From NCBI GenBank assembly GCA_010279815.1, contig QEOQ01000122.1, positions 158,515 through 215,106 on the forward strand: DNA of 56,592 nucleotides. Direction: 5' to 3'. The notes beneath the pieces were generated by a model. It made no database searches, was not told the DNA's origin, and saw only the letters and a list, made by a program, of their open reading frames with translations. A program made the translations under genes and the position numbers. Source of the stretch: Brachionus plicatilis. Its lineage: Eukaryota > Rotifera > Eurotatoria > Ploima > Brachionidae. Numbering within the stretch: position 1 is the stretch's first letter; each line of letters opens with the position of its first letter. Below, piece by piece: positions 23,701 through 36,060 of this stretch.

Positions 23701-25836
23701 TAAAAATAACCAGTTTATAAATTAATAACTAATTTTTAAAGACTTAGATTCTTTCAATTACAGTAGTTATAATTTAAACTAATAGAAATAATTATCTTAA
23801 GTTTTTGAAACAATAATTAGATCTTCCGAAAGCTTTTTTTCTCGAATTGCTATATTAATTCAATTTAAAATTGTTACCTAAATTGAAATTTTTTATTTTA
23901 AAAATTTAAAGAAAAATAAAACGCTCGCGTTCATTGATTAAACATATAATTTTTTGATTAAAAAACCTTTTAACTGTTTTTTAAAAAGATTTAAAATTAT
24001 GAATATTTTAAATTTATCAAAGCTACTTAATTATGACTGAAGGTTGAATTCCAATAAGTCCGTAATAAAACTTTGATTTAAAAAAAAAGAAGCTTTTTTT
24101 GAAGGGAATATTAAGTATTTTTCAAATTAATTGAAAAAACAATTTAAACTGTTCGATTTGTTTAAAAAAATTTTTTTTTACGATAAAAAATAAGATATAC
24201 TTAAAACTTTTTAAATCTTATCTACCTTTAAAATTTCAAATTTAGTTGATCATCTGAAAAACTTTTTTTTTTTATTCTGTTTTAAAATATTTTTCTTTTC
24301 AAATCAACTTTATTGCTTTAAATTAACGCTTAATAGAAATAATAGCAAAGGTTGAATTTTATTCCCAAAATAATATAAATTTGATTGATTATAATTTTTG
24401 ATTTTTTAATGCTACTTAAAATGTTTTTCTGGTTTTAAAATCTCTTTAAATTCATTAAAATTTCCGAAATGGAAAAATAATTATTTAAATTTTTATTTTA
24501 GTAGATTTACCCTCAAAGGCCTCACGATTGCGATCGAAAAAAAACTCATCTCTGACACAATCATAAAATTTTATTCTTTCTTCATAGCATCCGAGTAGAG
24601 TAAGCGGATACTGATTGAGAATGCTTTCTGGAACTTCGAATATTTTTCCTGAAATGTTAATTCTTATTCGAGAATTGAGGTAGTCGATTTTGGTCGGCAT
24701 ACACTCGCCATTTTGTTCATAGTTTTTTTTTATGTGTTTTCTTTTGTTTGATTTGGGCTCGTAGCGATTTTTGCTATGCCGTGATGTCACTCCACTAGAG
24801 TACATTGCGTCAGACTTAAAAATTAAGTTTTGAAATAAATAATTAAAGTTAATTTGAGTTGTGTTCTAGTTTCTTCATCACTCGGTATTTGACATTTATC
24901 AGATTTGAAAAGTACTCGAGTGATGAAATTCAAATAAATTGTGTTGTGCCTTTAGTCGGATTTAATTTTAAACAAAAAGCTTTAAAAATGAAAAAATATT
25001 TTGTTAAATACGGAAAAATTTCAATTTTTTTATTGCTTTCATTAACAATTAATCATAAAAATTGTTATTTAAAAATTTTCTTAAGAACGCTCATTTATTC
25101 TCTTTAATTTTTGACGAGAGATTGTTAATTTCAGAACAAAAGAGGTGATTATTTTTCAACAAGAATTTTCCTAAAAATACTGTTATCATATAAATAAAAT
25201 TTAATTAAAATATTTTCATAATGATCGGTTTATATTATCAAATTAAATTCAAGAAGTAATTGTCTATCGATTTTCGCAAAGGAATCCTAATAATCACAGT
25301 CAAGCATGAGCTCTGGATTTTAGTTAAAACTAGTAAATTCTTAATTTTTAACCAGATTGCTGGGTCCTGGAACAACAAAAAAAATTTCAGTCCAAAAACT
25401 TTTTTTTTTAGTACCTATAAAAAAATTGAATTGTGTAATTAAAAAATTAATCTAAATGCATTCTAAACCTGGTGTAAGTTATTGTAATCGGAAATGGAAG
25501 CAATTAATTTTCGAGACGAAATCTGTTAAATATGAAATCATACCGGAAGTTATTAAACCAAAATTTATTTTGCTCTGACAACTATTAACTAGAGTATCGA
25601 TTTAACTGGTTCTATATTTGAAAATTTTATTTAAATTTTTTTTCTTAAATTAAATAAAATTCAATATTAAAATATATTTCACAGCTTTTCTATAAACAAA
25701 AAAAATTCAAATTAAAAATTTATTAATTAAATATTTGTTGAAGCTTGCAATCATTGATTCAGTTTTTGTTCACAATCTAAAATAATTTAAAAAATGTACT
25801 CACTCGTCTCATATTCAGCCGATGGTTTTCCATCAT
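17767..25836 (-). CDS. Shaker-type (Kv1-like) voltage-gated potassium channel, four exons
   Basis: Exons on the minus strand are 25836-25804 (MMENHRLNMRR), 24814-24511, 18995-18027 and 17981-17767. They have GT-AG junctions and consistent phases and encode 506 residues. If the first exon is not used, an internal ATG at 24805 gives 492. The T1/BTB domain (RIRINISGKIFEV, EFFFDRNREAFEG, IIQFYQTRGILDIPYFVPID) is followed by S1 (about 242-262), S2 (285-306), S3 (319-339) and S4 (VLRILRLTRVLRVLKLSRH, six basic residues every third position). S5, the pore filter TTIGYGD and S6 (GILIALLPVPIL with the PVP hinge) complete it. The channel should form tetramers that repolarise excitable cells. The C-terminal tail after S6 is short (about 20 residues), without a PDZ ligand. 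Intron 2 is 5.5 kb and full of repeats. Confidence 0.92.
19650..19785. repeat. cluster of six GTGACCAG octamers in inverted pairs
   Basis: GTGACCAG or its complement CTGGTCAC occurs at 19650, 19702, 19717, 19732, 19752 and 19778. The first pair forms a hairpin with arms extending into AAAATTATTTAT. Similar GACCA/GGTCA words occur in the loop of the hairpin at 45712-45899. It lies in the long Kv intron and is probably a MITE or its remnant. Confidence 0.6.
20280..20740 (-). other. GC-richer island with perfect hairpins and open minus-strand frames
   Basis: Inside the Kv intron, base composition jumps from near pure AT to balanced. Perfect or near-perfect stems are present: CTGCCGAATTGTCGGCAG (20309-20326), AACCTCG with CGAGGTT (20408-20429), and AGCC-TATG-GGCT (20459-20470) inside an outer AAGAG/CTCTT pair. 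The minus strand also has open frames: one of 79 codons starting at 20735, rich in T, S, R and K with CQCHQGKTQEC, and one containing NYYGRFIFLVNWARTVFDIC. No known domain was recognised. It could be a retroelement fragment with structured RNA, an exonised repeat, or a nested gene. Confidence 0.45.
21467..21768. mobile_element. hAT-like MITE with AAGTCC-rich inverted arms and 8-bp target duplication
   Basis: The 15-base arm AGTTGTTTAAAAGTC at 21471-21485 is matched perfectly, in reverse complement, at 21752-21766. Both arms continue inward into AAGTCCAAGTC(A/C)GGACTTT. The octamer GCATGGAA flanks the element at 21459-21466 and 21769-21776. The interior has a tandem A9-T tract (about 21679-21720). 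A partial relative lies at 37338-37434. Confidence 0.8.
22413..22540. repeat. hairpin repeat with CTCTGCAAAAACTCTGC core
   Basis: The left arm AGAATTCCAGGCTCTGCAAA pairs with the right arm ending GCAGAGCTTGGAATTCT. The core between them (GATGGTGTGC) matches the interior of the MITE at 44302-44649, so it belongs to the same family, though its outer ends are not recognisable. Confidence 0.65.
23014..23222. mobile_element. short hAT-like MITE, GGTTTTGTGAA ends, 8-bp target duplication
   Basis: About 45-base inverted repeats start GGTTTTGTGAATTTCAAATA and include GAACAAAAATTCTTCA on both arms. TCATAATT flanks the element at 23006-23013 and 23223-23230. It lies in the Kv intron. The interior has TTGCAGCATACTTAGTTGCA. 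Confidence 0.8.
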
Positions 25837-26135
25837 TGATGATCTTTATTATTTTTTTTTTATTTAAAAATAAAATAAAAAATTCATGATTGAATACTTA
25901 AAGGAAATCAAAGCATTTTTAAGTGCATAAACTTTTATAACTCGATTCTTTTGGGTTTAACATTAATTGTCAAGAATTTAGGTGAGTTGCGTATGAATTA
26001 AAGTTTTTGAAACGATTAGGCTTTGATTTTTTTTTGCTTTTTTTTGTAATCAACGTCAAGGCTGAACAGTCAAAAAATGTTTTAATATATAATAATTAAA
26101 TTTCAGCAAGATCGTTTGAATAAATGTCAAAAATA

Positions 26136-26255
26136 TTACATATCCTCTGTTAAAAGAGGTTCTATTTCTTTCTTCTCGGTAATTTTTCTTCTAAATTTCT
26201 TATTACTTAAAGGTTGTGCTCTTATCGCATTTTGTTCTATTTTTTTCTGATCATT
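26136..26255 (-). CDS. orphan terminal exon of an unrecognised gene
   Basis: After a TTCTAAAA/TTTTAG acceptor on the minus strand, a phase-0 frame of 39 codons begins NDQKKIEQNAIRAQPLSNKK, continues with a basic KFRRKITEKKEIEPL stretch and stops at 26136-26138. The composition is protein-like and markedly different from the flanks. Upstream exons should lie above 26255 on the minus strand, but none could be assigned. No domain was recognised. It ends about 300 bp upstream of the first Kv exon. Confidence 0.45.
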   Translation of the reverse strand, partial: NDQKKIEQNAIRAQPLSNKKFRRKITEKKEIEPLLTEDM

Positions 26256-26808
26256 CTAAAACCTTTAATTAATTTACAACTCCATTTTTGAAAGCTTTTT
26301 TATTCTCTTAATTCTAAATTAATAAAAAAATTTAAATTAAATTTTTTTCCAGTTAGCAGCCTTTAACAGAACCATTAAAAATGAGGAATATAAATAATTA
26401 AATCAGAAAACATCAGAAAGAATATTTCTTAAGGTAAGAATATTAAATATTTAAATATAAAAAATTTGTTTTTTTAGATTAAAAACTGTCTCATACAGAA
26501 TATTTCACCACGAAAAAAAAATAATTAAAAAAAAATTTATTCTTTTAATTTAGATCTCTGTTAGCAGACCAAATTAGTTTAAAAACATTGGCCAAAAGCT
26601 GACTAGAAATTAAAAAAAAAACAATTAGCACTTTGAACTTTTTAAATTATAGATCATTGTTTTCATGTATCATGTGACACAATTTTCTCAAAAAGTTATC
26701 TTTATCACAAGAAATGAAAAAAATTGTCGTCTTTACCTTCATTAAACTTCTTGAAAATTGTATCAAGCTAGAGATTAATATTTTTGACTAATTTACAATA
26801 TAATTTTT

Positions 26809-27189
26809 GGTTTTGTTAAGTTGAACAAAAGAACAGATCAAAATGATCAAAAATCGAATAACATTTTTGCTAAAAGTTTAAAATTAGTTCCGTAAATGCA
26901 ACATATTGCAACATTCAACGTTGTATCAACTATCTAAGTCTGCTAATGATATGCAAAATCTCTTCAAAATGCACTTTGCTTGAACACATTGAAGATTGAA
27001 TCAATTTGAAAAAATCTGATTTCTGCTAAATTTGCAGAGTTTTGCAGAACTTAATAGCTGATGCAACTTCGAAAGTTGCACAATGTCGCAATAACGAAAC
27101 AAATTTTAAACATATAGAAAAAAATTTTTTCTATTTTTAATTATTTGTTTCAGTTCTTTTTATCATTTTGTACTGACTTTCACAAATCC
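26809..27189. mobile_element. MITE, GGTTTTGTGAA family, copy 2
   Basis: This is similar to 4941-5287 throughout, including the blocks TTAGTTCCGTAAATGCAACA, GTCTGCTAATGATATGCAAA and TGCAGAGTTTTGCAGAAC, and the right end TTTTTATCATTTTGTACTGA before CACAAATCC. Its ends are GGTTTTGTTAAGTT on the left and GGATTTGTGAAAGT (complement) on the right. It is longer than copy 1 by a small internal insertion. Confidence 0.8.
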
Positions 27190-30100
27190 GGATTTTTTTC
27201 ATAAATTCTTTTTCAATTAATTCAAGAATCGCTAGGGTGGCTTCATGACCGGCCACCAAGTTTTTACCAGACAAAAATTTTAATTTTACAAAAAATTTCA
27301 ACTATAAACCCTTCTAAGTTTCCGCTTATTTTTTCCTATTTTTGTACTTTAAATAATGTCTATTGAAACTAAAAACATAAGTACTTCTTTTTCTGTAATT
27401 TTCCCTGTAAAGTGCAATGTAATCGCCTCCGCAAGCTTGCTTATCGTAGCTTAATATTATTATTTTTATTATTATAATTTTTAAATCTATAACAAAGGTG
27501 TTGGTTTTTTCATATCTTGGGACACTTTTTTTTTTAATACTTATTATAGATCGTTTTGTCTTCTATTAATTCAAAATTTTAATGAATATAAAAATTTGAA
27601 TTTACAGAGAAAATGGAAATTTGAATTTTTTTTAAATAAAATAAATAAGAAATACTCATTTTTGATTGATCCAAACAAATTTTTTAATTTTATAAAGGAC
27701 TTTTTCAATATCTTATTATTAAAAATATATTTCAAAATCAATTAGATATTTAATTTTGTTTTTGCTCATATAATCAAGCAACAATTCTTTCAAAATTTAT
27801 TGAGAAATTTTTTCAGCTTTGTTTTCACAGACATATTTAGTTTGACAAGAAAATTTTTAAATCTTTTTTAATTCGATCTAGGTTTATAAATTGTTAATTC
27901 GATATTTTGAATTCAACAAGTAAGCTTTTACCCTATGAAGGATAGTATTCGGTAAATTATCGATTAAAAATTTGGTTCTTATTTCAAAAAATCAATTTGA
28001 AGTATTTAGAAAAAAAAACGGTTTATTAAGCTTTAAAATAATTAAAAATAAATAAGTAAAATTTGCATCAAATGAATCTAACGCTTATTTTAATAAACAT
28101 CCGAAGCCTACCATTATTTTATTTCTGAAAAATTAATGATAACTTTTTTTTAAATGAACTGAATCAAATTTCTTTTGTGGCCAAAAATTATTATTGACAC
28201 ACTTTGATCATAAAAATTTAAAAAATGCTGGTTTGGTGAACAACGCTGATCACAAAACTAAAATTCTTGATCACCATATTTGCTGCATTAACTTTGCCTG
28301 GCGGAAAGATGTCATTTATAAGTATTATTTTTTTATTAATAATTTTAAGTGTATTTGACTTATAATTAATCAAACACAGTCTTTCACTTTCTAAGTTTAA
28401 AAATTAAAATGCTTAAAACTTCAAAATAAATTTCATTGTCTTGAAACAGTTTGTTAAATAATGAATTTTCAAGCTTACAATCTAAACCTAAAACTAAAAC
28501 TTCAGAAATAACTAAGATTTACTTAACTAAGAATGAACAGAAATGATTTAAATTTGACTGTAAAAAATTTGGAATAGAAATGCTTTTGAAGCAAAGAAGA
28601 GACCCGCCAATGCTAATAATGTCATTCTTAAATGAGGCTGTAGTTCTTGTAGAATTTTTTAAATCAATCTTTGAAGACTTTTTTTCTTTTATTAAAAAGT
28701 CAATCAGAATAATTTTGACTGATCTTGGGCTGCTGAGTTGACTGTATCAAAGACAGTCTATTCAGAAAAATAAAAAATAAATGAAAAATCATTCAAATAT
28801 CTTTATTTAGCTATGGAGTCACATGTAGGTTCGGCTGAGACCAAAAAACATGTAGTATTGGCATTGAGCAGACATGAAAATGTAATCCCATGTCCAATAA
28901 GCAAGACCATGATGAAAAATTATCGAGGATTCAAATTCCATTTATGCACAATTTAATTTAAAGCTTTGATAGTAATTTTCACTTGGTCTTTTTCTATTTT
29001 TGATAAGGAAAATTTTTTTATGAATTAAAAAAACAAAAACTTGGATCAAAAGCTTAGCCAGAAACTTTAAAGCATCAATTTACACTTTGTTCACAAAAAT
29101 ACAAAAATTGATCACATTTTTTTTCATTTTTTTTTCAGCCTTGTTCTCCAAATCAGCATCATTAAATTGATTTTGGACTAGATCTATTTTTCAATGTAGA
29201 AAATAATTCTCTGCAGAAATTTTTCCTCTTTTGTATCTTCTTGTGTAATTATTGAGTAAGAATTTTTCCAACTTTAAAAGAGTAATATATTTATCTTATT
29301 AACATTGATTAGTAACTAATAAACAAAATTTATTTTGAGTTTTTCACGATTAATGAACTCGATTCCTTTAACTGAGTCCATCCTACTTCAAGTTTTTTTA
29401 AAGACCAAATTTAAATTCACAATAAAATTAATCCAATTATGATTAATTTTTTAAAATTTAAAACATCACTTTGAATATTTTTAAAACTTAAGTATTCTAT
29501 ATTTTCTTCAAAGAGATTGGGGACACTCTTTTCTGAATAAAGAAAAGGACACAAAGAACAGCAATTTTTAAACAGGGTTGGTCTACAAGTGAAAAATTAA
29601 ATGAATTAGTAATCAATTTATAAATCTGAATTGATTTTTAAATAAATTAAAGCTAATTGATTTTGAGCAACTTTTTTTTTGATTTTTTTAAAGTCATTAA
29701 TGAAATCCCTAGACCATAGCTTTTTTTAATTAAAAATATTTACTAATTTTTTTAATGCTTGAATGATTATTATTTTATAGAAGTCAACTTTATGCCTGGT
29801 TGAGTATGAAACTTTAGAAGATGTTAAGATTTTTTTAAATCTTTTAATCAGATTAAATTTTAATCACAAATTTTAAACAAAATTTGGATTTTTTATATTG
29901 ATGCATTTTTATTTTCAAGTGGACACTATCAAGCTAGAATTTTTGACTTTTTTATGCTTTTTATGAATTTATTCAGACAACAAAAAAAGCGTTTTAAAAA
30001 TGAATTCTTAACTTTGAAGAATTTTAATTATTGGAATTTTATTTTCAAAATATGGGCAAAATTTTTAGTTTGTTTAGAATTTATGTTATTTCTTTTTATG

Positions 30101-30432
30101 TTTGTAATAAAAAATGGTACAAAAAATTTATATTAATATTAGTTAATGTTAAATTTATAGAATGGGATTTTTCTTAAATGTTTCAAATGCTAATGATGAC
30201 TAAATGGGTTTATTTACGCTTTTGATAAGGAAAATATTTTATTATAAATTAGCAAAATAAAGTATTATGAACGAAAAATTAAAAATTTTGCTCTATTTAG
30301 CTTGTTTTTTTGACTTTTAATTAATGATTCACATAATCATAAATAATTTTGCAATCCTAAGATTTAAAAGCTACGAAAAACACTTTTTTATGCTATCATT
30401 TTAAAAATTCGAAATCATAAGCAGTTATAAAA
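27190..30432. other. intergenic AT-rich region with weak open frames
   Basis: A minus-strand frame at about 28519-28733 (PRSVKIILIDFLIKEKKSS, ISIGGSLLCFKS) and a plus-strand frame at about 28814-28960 (GSAETKKHVVLALSRHENV) have more protein-like composition than their surroundings. They could be exons or decayed transposon ORFs. GATCAC-rich words near 28200-28290 and 29090 resemble the TIR element at 1867-2458. No confident gene is present. Confidence 0.35.
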
Positions 30433-30851
30433 ATGGCAGTGTAAGTAGCTGATATTTAAAAAATAATCATAATTGAAAAAATTTAATTTTTTAGAGTATA
30501 CCATCAACCAAATCCAGGCGAATTCCGTCACAGTCTTTTCGGCTGTTGTGACAATTGCTCGGACTGTTTGTGCGCTTATTTTTGTCCCAATTGCTATTCA
30601 TACTGCGCTTCACAAGATGCAGGCGAAGGAACTTTAATGTCTTGCATTCATTGTTTTTTATTTCCATGTACTTTGTGCTGTCTCAGAAATGCGGTACGTG
30701 GTAAAAGAGGCATTGAAGGCGGATGTTGTAAAGACTTTTGCATTTCTTATCGTAGGTTATTATGATATAAATTAAAAAATTTCTTTATTTGCCTTTTTTA
30801 GTATGTCCGTGTTGCGCAATCATTCAAATAAGAAGAGAATTTAATGATTAA
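30433..30851 (+). CDS. PLAC8 family cysteine-rich protein A, three exons, 104 residues
   Basis: Exons are 30433-30440 (ATG GCA GT only), 30495-30751 and 30802-30851, with GT-AG junctions and consistent phases. The protein runs MAVVYHQPNPGEFRHSLFGC, then CDNCSDCLCAYFCPNC, a second cysteine block (CIHCFLFPCTLCC), RGKRGIEGGCCKDFC, and ends CPCCAIIQIRREFND. This is the PLAC8/Cys-rich domain pattern, with its closing CPCCxxxQxxRE signature and normal length. Family members are small membrane-associated or cytoplasmic proteins linked to metal handling, cell size or differentiation; the function here is unknown. The 8-base first coding exon would be missed by most gene finders. An AATAAA follows about 50 bp downstream. 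A paralogue lies at 54442-54885. Confidence 0.9.
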
Positions 30852-30949
30852 TTTTTTAAATTTAAAATTTTTTAGTCTATTATTTTAATATTTTTTGTTC
30901 AAATAAATGATTTCAAATGATTTATTTTAAATTAATTTATCAAAAATTA

Positions 30950-31030
30950 TTATTATTATTATTTATTTCAAAAAATTACACCAGTTTCGGTGATGATAAA
31001 AATTAAATAAAAAAGTAAAAATTCTTCTTA
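30950..31030 (-). repeat. LINE-like 3' end, hairpin CACC-GAAACT-GGTG
   Basis: On the minus strand, ATCATCACCGAAACTGGTGT precedes an A/T-rich tail with AATAAT repeats. It has the same layout as 31883-31990: four-base stem, six-base loop, then a (AAAT/AAT)n tail. The stem bases are changed on both sides together. Confidence 0.45.
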
Positions 31031-31882
31031 TAGAAATTAAGACAATTTAATTTTAAAAAGTTATTATAGCATAAAAATCTTCAATTGTTTTTTTTTTAAA
31101 CTATGAAAATGAAATTAATATACCCTAAATTTTTGATTTTTTTCTCATTGTCTAATTTCTTCTTAAAAATAAATAAATTTATTTTTTTAATCAACATTAA
31201 TACTCATATCTATTTCTCATATTTATATCTCAAGTAGATTTTACTCATTAATTTTTTTACTCAGATGAAATAAAAATAATCTTTTTCTCTAATCTTCCAA
31301 AAATGGTAAAATTCTCTAAAAATTTTGATAACTTAAGTCATATCATTAATTCAAGAAACTTAAGTTTTAGTCTCAAAATTAAAATTAAATAGATTGCCTT
31401 TTTTAAAAATGCCTGATTTTTTTTGAAAATTACGAATTACTTTTTTTTCAATTTTAAATTTCAAAAAATGAAATTAATTATGAAATATTGATTTTTTTTC
31501 TTAATTCAATTATTCTTATTTTTACTTTAATAATAATTATGCTATATTGAAAATATTTACTCAAATCGTAATACTAAATGAGGAAAGAGTATAATTTATC
31601 TGAATTACTTTCAATTTAGTTAAAATGGTCTAATTAGTCACAACAATTTAAAAAGGAAAAAAGAAAGAGAGAAAAACGGATTATGATTTTATTTAATCTC
31701 GTTTTATGTATTTTTATAGGTTTTCGTTTTAGCCGAGTTCGTAAGATAATGTAATGACTCATCGCGTTAAGTAATAAAATAACAGCATCAATGGCTACTA
31801 ATGATATTGAAGATTTTGATTGTGAATATTCTAAGATCGAATTTAAAAGTTTTGGGTTCTTGTATGCTTAATTGTATGAGTA

Positions 31883-31990
31883 AATTTATTTATTTATTTA
31901 TTTATTTATTTATTTCATTTTGCGCCAATTCTGGCGATGTATAAAAATTAAAAATGTAAAAAGTAAAATTTAAGTGAGCAAATAATGATA
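31883..31990 (-). repeat. (ATTT)n microsatellite joined to a LINE-like 3' hairpin
   Basis: An (ATTT)8 run at about 31883-31916 is followed by TTTTGCGCCAATTCTGGCGA. Read on the minus strand, this is a CGCC-AGAATT-GGCG hairpin followed by a tail of AAAT repeats, as found at the 3' ends of many non-LTR retrotransposons. A third, decayed match is near 41860-41885. Confidence 0.5.
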
Positions 31991-32788
31991 CAATTTTGTA
32001 AATAAAAATGAAAAGTTAAATTAGTAAATTTATTATTAATAAATCTATTATTGAAGGATATTTATCATTTATATAAAACAAAAATTATTTGAACAACTTA
32101 AAAATGAAAATCACACGTTCTTGATTAAAATTCATACCCGGGCTTATTTCTAAAAAGAAATTGTTTGATAAAAGTTTTAAAAAGAATTTTTTTTTATTAT
32201 TTTTATTTTTTTTTAATCTGAGGGTACAGAAAAAAACAAATAAATAAAAAAAAATAATATCATTATCACTTAAGGATTTTGGGATGGAAGAGAACTTTCT
32301 ATTTTTAAGCAATATACACTTATAAAAGCTCTAACTAGATCACATCTTGATAAAAAATTTTGGAAAAATTGAAATATATTTGATAAATGCCTGATAGACA
32401 ATAAATAGTCAAATAAGCTTCACTAATTATCAAAAGAGAACATTTTACTTTAAATCAGGTAGCTAGGAACTGGAATCATTTGCACGATGACATGATGATT
32501 TTTTTTATTTTTAAAATATTTCATATTTCAAATAGATCTTATTCATTTTAGTTACCATTGTAAGATGTAAGATCTAAATGTTAATGGCTTTTACATCTCA
32601 AATTTTATTTGTAAAAAAGTTTAAAAAAAATATTATTAATTTACTAACAAAAAATAAAGAGGTAGAAAAAATTTTCGACATAAAAAAAGAAGAAATGTTT
32701 TTTTTGCATCATTCATCCAATGCGTTTTCTAAATTTTATTCTTTAAAAAATATTTATAAAATTTTACTGTTTTTCAAATTAAAAAAAA

Positions 32789-35149
<2,361 letters not shown>

Positions 35150-36060
35150 GGTAGTTAGGAACAGATTATAATCATTACTTTCAGCTTCATGAAAAAAGAT
35201 AATATAGGCTATTAAATTCAAAAAGTAGATAGCAAGTAGCTAGACTCCTATGGTAACTCTGTACACTAAATCTCAAATATGAAGAATTTCCTCCTTGATT
35301 TCTGGCATAGGTCCCTTGTGGCACTATATTTAGTACTTTAACCTAAACTAAACAGATCTTTATTCAAACTTAAAACGCAAAGATTCAAGGAATGATTCCA
35401 CTGGCACTTTAGTGCTTATCATACTTATTTTTAAAAACATTCATCGTCGCTGAGTTAGTTACTTCCTTTGGCAGTTTTTTCCACTCACTCATTAACTATT
35501 CTGTTGGCAAAAAAGTTATCTTTCTAACAACAGTTCTTGGTTGTTTGTACTGAGGTCGTTTACAGGTAATTTTGTAAAAGGACTGCTGTAAAAAAAAATA
35601 TCTGTAGTTACCAGGATCACATCTGTATCCTTTTTTAAATAAAAGAGTTACCTGAGCTTTTCCCGTTGATCCGGGACTTTGACAAGAGAAAATAATTTTT
35701 TATCCAGTTAAAAGTCTTTACGAAAATTTTTGAAAAAACTCGAAAATTTCGAAAATAATTCGCAAAATTTTAGTTAAAACTACAGAGATAAATACTTTGA
35801 TGATCATTTAAAGATCATCTTTGATGGACTGTCCAAACCTTGAGATTTTTTTGGTTTCAGTATTTCGATATGCCTCAGTACATTATCGATGGAGAACGTG
35901 TCTAAGTCCATTGAAAGAATCTTGACTGATTTTGGCGTCAAAGCATAGATAGGGATAGGGCAGCTCGATCCAGAGGTAAAAACTTGACTAAAATTCTCGT
36001 TTAGTATTCTCGCTTTTTCGTTTCCTTCTGTTCCTTTTATCCTTCTTTAAACATTATGTG
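35150..36060 (-). mobile_element. non-LTR retrotransposon (LINE) remnant with internal deletion
   Basis: On the minus strand, from about 36040, the frame reads NEKARILNENFSQVFTSGSS, VLRHIEILKPKKSQGLDSPS and then a stop. These match the linker before the reverse transcriptase, which usually ends LNPKKSPGPDG. Near 35650 a further piece, KAQVTLLFKKGYRCDPGNYR, matches the start of the RT domain (VTPIFKKGDRxDPGNYRPVSL). It is followed almost at once by the C-terminal end (RPQYKQPRTVVRKITFF, NRIVNE, WKKLPKEVTNSATMNVFKN, KYDKH, stop at 35409-35411). The catalytic RT core is therefore missing, and frame shifts are present. Below 35409 lies a non-coding 3' UTR-like stretch. The element is dead. Confidence 0.85.

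Noticed and set aside
32430..32520. Plus-strand peptide ARNWNHLHDDMM resembling the C-terminus of LINE reverse transcriptases
   Set aside because: Too short and surrounded by stops, and its orientation is opposite to the nearby LINE-like 3' hairpins.
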